Shown here one piece after another: positions 60,545 to 64,000 of a stretch of DNA of 64,000 nt (position 1 is the stretch's first letter; every line of letters begins with the position of its first letter). The stretch lies in NCBI GenBank assembly GCA_029762535.1, contig JARVGK010000004.1, positions 1-64,000 on the forward strand. The letters are read 5' to 3'. The notes beneath the pieces were generated by a model that was not told the origin of the DNA, ran no database searches, and saw only the letters and a list, made by a program, of their open reading frames with translations. This stretch comes from Thermoplasmatota archaeon (GTDB lineage Archaea > Thermoplasmatota > Penumbrarchaeia > Penumbrarchaeales > Penumbrarchaeaceae). The position numbers and the translations under genes are program-made.

Positions 60545-63500
60545 ATGGAATTCCGCCCCGCCGCCATAATCGCGCTCGTTCTCGTTCTGACCGCGCTCAA
60601 CGTGGTCGCTGTAGGGCATCGCTCCGCGGATGAGATGGATGAGAGACCTTGGTATTTCGAATTGGACATCGACGGGGACAGGCTCGACGATCGGTTCGAC
60701 CGGCTGGATCTGGACAGCGCGTCGCTGTTCGGCAGGATGGGGGTCCTTCTGCACTTCCCGTCCCTTCCTTCCGGGGAGGATGCCGCTAGGGCGCTCTCCG
60801 ATCTGGAGGGGCGCGGGCTCTCCCCGGAACTGCACAGGATCGGAAGGCATGTCCCGGCCCTCTACATCACTATAGATGCCCGGGAGTATGGACTCCTCAA
60901 AGGTGTGGAATGGACGAATGAACCATCCTTCGTTGAGTTCCGCCCCCCGCAGGTGTCCATGATGGACGTATCCTCCAGGGCGGTGAGGGCAAGGCCTTCG
61001 GACCTGTATTCGCCCCTCACCGCGGGGGATCTCGGATATGACGGCAGCGGCGTGAACATCGCGGTCCTGGACACGGGCGTGGACAACACGCTGCACGAGT
61101 CGTTCCGGAGCCGAGTGGTCTACGGCGTGGATTTCACAGGAGCGACCGTCATATACGGATTGGACCCGGACGATATCGACGGCCACGGCACACACGTTGC
61201 CGGGACCGCTCTCGGGACCGGGGGACAGTCCGGGACTTATCAGGGTGTCGCCCCCGGCGCTGGGCTCATCGACCTGAGGATATCGAAGATATACGGGGAC
61301 ATATCGGGGAACCTGGAGGCGGCCCTCGAGTGGCTCATAGACAATCACGAAGAGAGGGACATCAGGGTCGCGTCGATATCCTTCGGCTCCACCTCCACCT
61401 CGAGCGGAACGGATACCATATCCCGGCTCGTGAACGCGCTGGTGGAGGAGGGCGTGGTCGTCGTCGCGGCCGCCGGGAATAGCGGGGTCCAAGGTCTTCC
61501 AACCCCCGCGGCGGCGGATCTCGCCATAACCGTCGGCGCATCAAACGACCGCAACACGGTCGACCGCTCCGACGATGTTCACGAATCCTTCTCGAACAGG
61601 GGTCCGAGGGCCTCCGATGGGGACCAGGACATGCTGGACGAGCTCAAGCCGGATGTCCTTGCCCCCGGCCGTGACATCATCTCGGCTCAGCACAACTCAC
61701 TCTCTGGCTACGTGGAGATGACCGGGACATCGATGTCCTGCCCGGCGGTATCTGGCGTTGTCGCCCTCATGCTTCAGGCCAACCCGGACCTGGATCCCAT
61801 TTCCGTAAAGGGGATACTGAGATCGACCGCCCAGCAGACGATGGGAGCCTCCAGGTCCGACCTGGACCCCAAATACAACTACAGGTCCGGGTGGGGACAT
61901 ATCGATGCCTACGGTGCGGTCAAGAGGGCGCTGGACCTCAAGTCGGCATCTTTCACAGGCCCGGAGAAGGTCCCCGTGTCTCAGCCCTTCGCGGTCGATG
62001 TACGGGCCAACTACACGAGGACCCAATGGGTCACGGGCGCCGAGAGCTTCACGCTGAGGGTATCATCGCCCTCTGAACTTGGAACGCCCAAGGTTGTCCA
62101 GCACAGCGCCAACGGAACCCCCCACCAGGTGAAGGGGCCCGTTCGGGATGGCCAGTATTGGATCGTCGATATCTCGATCACGGGGGAGGGCCCCATTGAC
62201 GAGGCGTCACCCCGTATGGTCATAGAGTATCTCGCCCCTGCTGTGGCCGGGACGGCCTTCGATATAAAGGGGGAGGTCCTCATCGGGGGGGTCTCGACAG
62301 GAGAGGAGACCTGGACCTCGACCGCCGTCGATGTGCAGAGACAGACGGACCTCTCCATAGTCCCGCTCGCCATTTGGTTCTCCCAGAACATCGTGAACTC
62401 GGGGGACGAGGTAACGATAAGTGCGAGGGTCAACAATACAGGGGCCGAAGCGGAACAGGCTTTGGTCAGGATCTATGACGGTCCCGCCAGGACGGGGGAG
62501 GTAATAGGGGAGGGCAGGTACGATATACCAGGGGACGGTTACGTCATCGCCTCCTTTACCTGGATCGCGAACCCAGGTCTGCACATCATCACCGCAGTGG
62601 CCGATCCGGACAACGAGATAAACGAGCCAAACGAGCTCAACAACTCCGCGGAGAGGCCACTGACGGTATTGGGGTTCAATCCTCCGCCCGTTGCGCAGCT
62701 CACCATCGATCCCGACAGGACAACGGTCATGTCCGAAGTGGAATTCGACGGTTCCGCCTCATACGACACGAACCCGATCGGCGGGAACGTGGTCTCGTAC
62801 AATTACGATTTCGGGGACGGATCGACCAGCGGATGGGTGGAGGATGGCCTTATTGTCCACCGCTACTCGGTTCCCGGCATATACACGGCCTCTCTGACGG
62901 TAAGGGACAACGGCGGGGCCATTAGCCAGAACGACGCCTCCGGCACGGTGGAGGTGCTGGACCTGTCGCTCGACAGGCTCGATCTCTATCTCGACGAGGG
63001 AGGCGGTCTGAACGGGACCTACCCTTCATCCCACGAACACCCTATCGAAGAAGGGGCCAACAATGCATTGATCGGCACATGGGCGTCCGATCCCTTCGAA
63101 GTGGATACCCAGCTGGTTTCGGTAATAAGCCTGGTCCTACACGTGTCCGGCTCTTCCAATTCAACAGGCATCGATGCGAGATTTGAGGATAGCTCCGGGA
63201 CCATCGGCTCCGTCTCGATGGGACCTCACGCCGTGAATGGCGAGATAACTTTTATAGCGGACATATCCACCGAGAACCATGAGATCCGCTACGATGACGG
63301 GCTCAGGCTCGTCCTGAGCGCAAGCACGGATGGGGACGTCAAGTTGCTGATGGGGGCGGAACTATCCAGGATATCACTCTACCCGGCGCCTTCCCCCAAC
63401 GAGGAGCCGGTGGCCGACGCCGGAGGGGACATATCCGTAAAGGCGCTTCAGAGCGTCCTGTTCTCGGGATCGGGCAGCGACGCGGACGGGGGGATCATAT

Positions 63501-64000
63501 CCGCAAGATGGGACGTCGACGACGACGGTGAGTGGGAGGCGGAAGGGCCCCAAGCCATGACCTACGAATACCCGGGATATGACTCACCCGGGACCTACAG
63601 AGCTGTGTTCGAGGTCAGGGACGACAGTGGTTGGTGGTCCCGGGACACGATGATGGTGACCGTGTTTCCCTTCGACCACAATTTCCCGCCCACCATCAGC
63701 ATGGACTGCCCCGGAGAAGGACCTCACTCGGGCCTGCTGGCCATCAGTGGGTCCTCCTCGGACGATGGTGAGGTCCTATACGTCGAGATATCGATCACCT
63801 ACTCCAACGGAACGCCGGTCCTCTCCGGGGAATATGCCGATGGCACATCTTTCTGGACCTACGTTTGGGACACGACGAAGGCCGCCAACGGGGATCACAT
63901 CGTAGAGGCGTGGGCCTTCGACGGTCAGCTCCGTTCCGAGCCCGCGTCATGCACGGTGTCGGTGCACAACGATTTCCACTCCCCGGAGATATTGGAGGTA
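60545..64000 (+). CDS. Secreted subtilisin-like protease with CARDB and PKD domains (truncated by window edge)
   Basis: The frame is open from the ATG at 60545 to the last base, at least 1152 residues. A signal peptide (AAIIALVLVLTALNVVAVG) and an I9-like propeptide region precede an S8 catalytic domain with Asp176 (AVLDTGVD), His214 (DGHGTHVAGT), Asn312 (AAAGNSG) and Ser396 (GTSMSCPAVSG). Then come an Ig-like region, a CARDB domain (~residues 600-710; VPLAIWFSQNIVNSGDEVTI), a PKD domain (~715-800; YNYDFGDGS), a DNRLRE-like region and a second PKD (~955-1040; GSGSDADGG). The C-terminus, probably an anchor, is outside. A TATA-like ATAAGTTTTATG at ~60510-60521 suggests a near-leaderless transcript. 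High GC and GTC/CTC-rich codon use contrast with the glycan island. Confidence 0.92.
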   Translation, partial: MEFRPAAIIALVLVLTALNVVAVGHRSADEMDERPWYFELDIDGDRLDDRFDRLDLDSASLFGRMGVLLHFPSLPSGEDAARALSDLEGRGLSPELHRIGRHVPALYITIDAREYGLLKGVEWTNEPSFVEFRPPQVSMMDVSSRAVRARPSDLYSPLTAGDLGYDGSGVNIAVLDTGVDNTLHESFRSRVVYGVDFTGATVIYGLDPDDIDGHGTHVAGTALGTGGQSGTYQGVAPGAGLIDLRISKIYGDISGNLEAALEWLIDNHEERDIRVASISFGSTSTSSGTDTISRLVNALVEEGVVVVAAAGNSGVQGLPTPAAADLAITVGASNDRNTVDRSDDVHESFSNRGPRASDGDQDMLDELKPDVLAPGRDIISAQHNSLSGYVEMTGTSMSCPAVSGVVALMLQANPDLDPISVKGILRSTAQQTMGASRSDLDPKYNYRSGWGHIDAYGAVKRALDLKSASFTGPEKVPVSQPFAVDVRANYTRTQWVTGAESFTLRVSSPSELGTPKVVQHSANGTPHQVKGPVRDGQYWIVDISITGEGPIDEASPRMVIEYLAPAVAGTAFDIKGEVLIGGVSTGEETWTSTAVDVQRQTDLSIVPLAIWFSQNIVNSGDEVTISARVNNTGAEAEQALVRIYDGPARTGEVIGEGRYDIPGDGYVIASFTWIANPGLHIITAVADPDNEINEPNELNNSAERPLTVLGFNPPPVAQLTIDPDRTTVMSEVEFDGSASYDTNPIGGNVVSYNYDFGDGSTSGWVEDGLIVHRYSVPGIYTASLTVRDNGGAISQNDASGTVEVLDLSLDRLDLYLDEGGGLNGTYPSSHEHPIEEGANNALIGTWASDPFEVDTQLVSVISLVLHVSGSSNSTGIDARFEDSSGTIGSVSMGPHAVNGEITFIADISTENHEIRYDDGLRLVLSASTDGDVKLLMGAELSRISLYPAPSPNEEPVADAGGDISVKALQSVLFSGSGSDADGGIISARWDVDDDGEWEAEGPQAMTYEYPGYDSPGTYRAVFEVRDDSGWWSRDTMMVTVFPFDHNFPPTISMDCPGEGPHSGLLAISGSSSDDGEVLYVEISITYSNGTPVLSGEYADGTSFWTYVWDTTKAANGDHIVEAWAFDGQLRSEPASCTVSVHNDFHSPEILEV

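Noticed and set aside
60419..61492. Long minus-strand open frame (357 codons) opposite the subtilase
   Set aside because: Composition (Arg/Gly/Pro-rich) is that of a GC-rich shadow; the plus strand has all subtilase catalytic motifs.
1..64000. Frequent GGATCC/GATC hexamers across the window
   Set aside because: Explained by heavy use of GAT, ATC, TCC and GGA codons; no spacing or clustering pattern seen by eye.

Overview
This window comes from an archaeal chromosome, most likely a member of the Thermoplasmatota (a Thermoplasmata-related lineage). The evidence is an archaeal ribosomal/RNA polymerase operon (uS13-uS4-uS11-Rpo3), an archaeal 20S proteasome beta subunit beside the FttA/aCPSF1 beta-CASP ribonuclease, a class II HMG-CoA reductase, UPF0179, an adenosine-specific kinase, a presenilin-like protease, DUF1616 membrane proteins, TATA boxes with leaderless or GGAGGTG-led starts, and frequent TTG/GTG starts. 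The lineage is an inference; no rRNA is present to confirm it.

Layout. (1) 1-256: the end of an IS1634-like transposase. (2) 577-6908, minus strand: a FemAB/GNAT-like protein, sulfotransferase, hexapeptide acetyltransferase, two-domain oxidoreductase and UDP-ManNAc-type dehydrogenase. (3) 7245-18437: a DUF1616 protein and two giant membrane-anchored surface proteins arranged tail to tail, a 1935-aa SGNH/PQQ-propeller/10x97-residue-repeat protein and a ~1300-aa beta-helix protein whose helix segment has foreign base composition. (4) 18736-37220, minus strand: a nearly unbroken gene string holding five glycosyltransferase-like genes, an (alpha/alpha) toroid protein, DUF354, a polytopic membrane protein, an M14 carboxypeptidase, a flippase and two GT2-like proteins. 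Embedded in it is an acyl-carrier module unusual for an archaeon: AMP-ligase, AcpS-type phosphopantetheinyl transferase, acyl carrier protein, two divergent NadE-like ATP pyrophosphatases and a PrmC-like methyltransferase. (5) 37565-46765: sugar amidotransferase, nucleotide-sugar dehydrogenase, a free-standing SGNH-like protein, GNAT plus sugar-transfer ATP-grasp, a second flippase, a GT4 and a RimK-like ATP-grasp. (6) 46937-49138: a secreted protein with a candidate Cys-Gln thioester domain, ended by an intrinsic-type terminator, and a degenerate GT2 protein. (7) 49192-60371: core genes (lplA, transcription/translation operon, UPF0179, HMG-CoA reductase, adenosine kinase, presenilin-like protease, DsbD-like protein, GIY-YIG, FttA, proteasome). 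(8) 60545-64000: a giant secreted subtilase running off the right edge.

How it works together (inference). Nucleotide-sugar enzymes supply uronic-acid type sugars, glycosyltransferases assemble a glycan, flippases export it, and sulfo-, acetyl- and acyl-transferases decorate it. The carrier-protein module, ATP-grasp ligases and M14 peptidase suggest that acyl, amino-acyl or peptide substituents are attached to the surface glycan. This acyl-carrier decoration module is the best candidate here for an undescribed system. The presenilin-like protease with a large ectodomain and the archaeal thioester protein are the next strongest leads.
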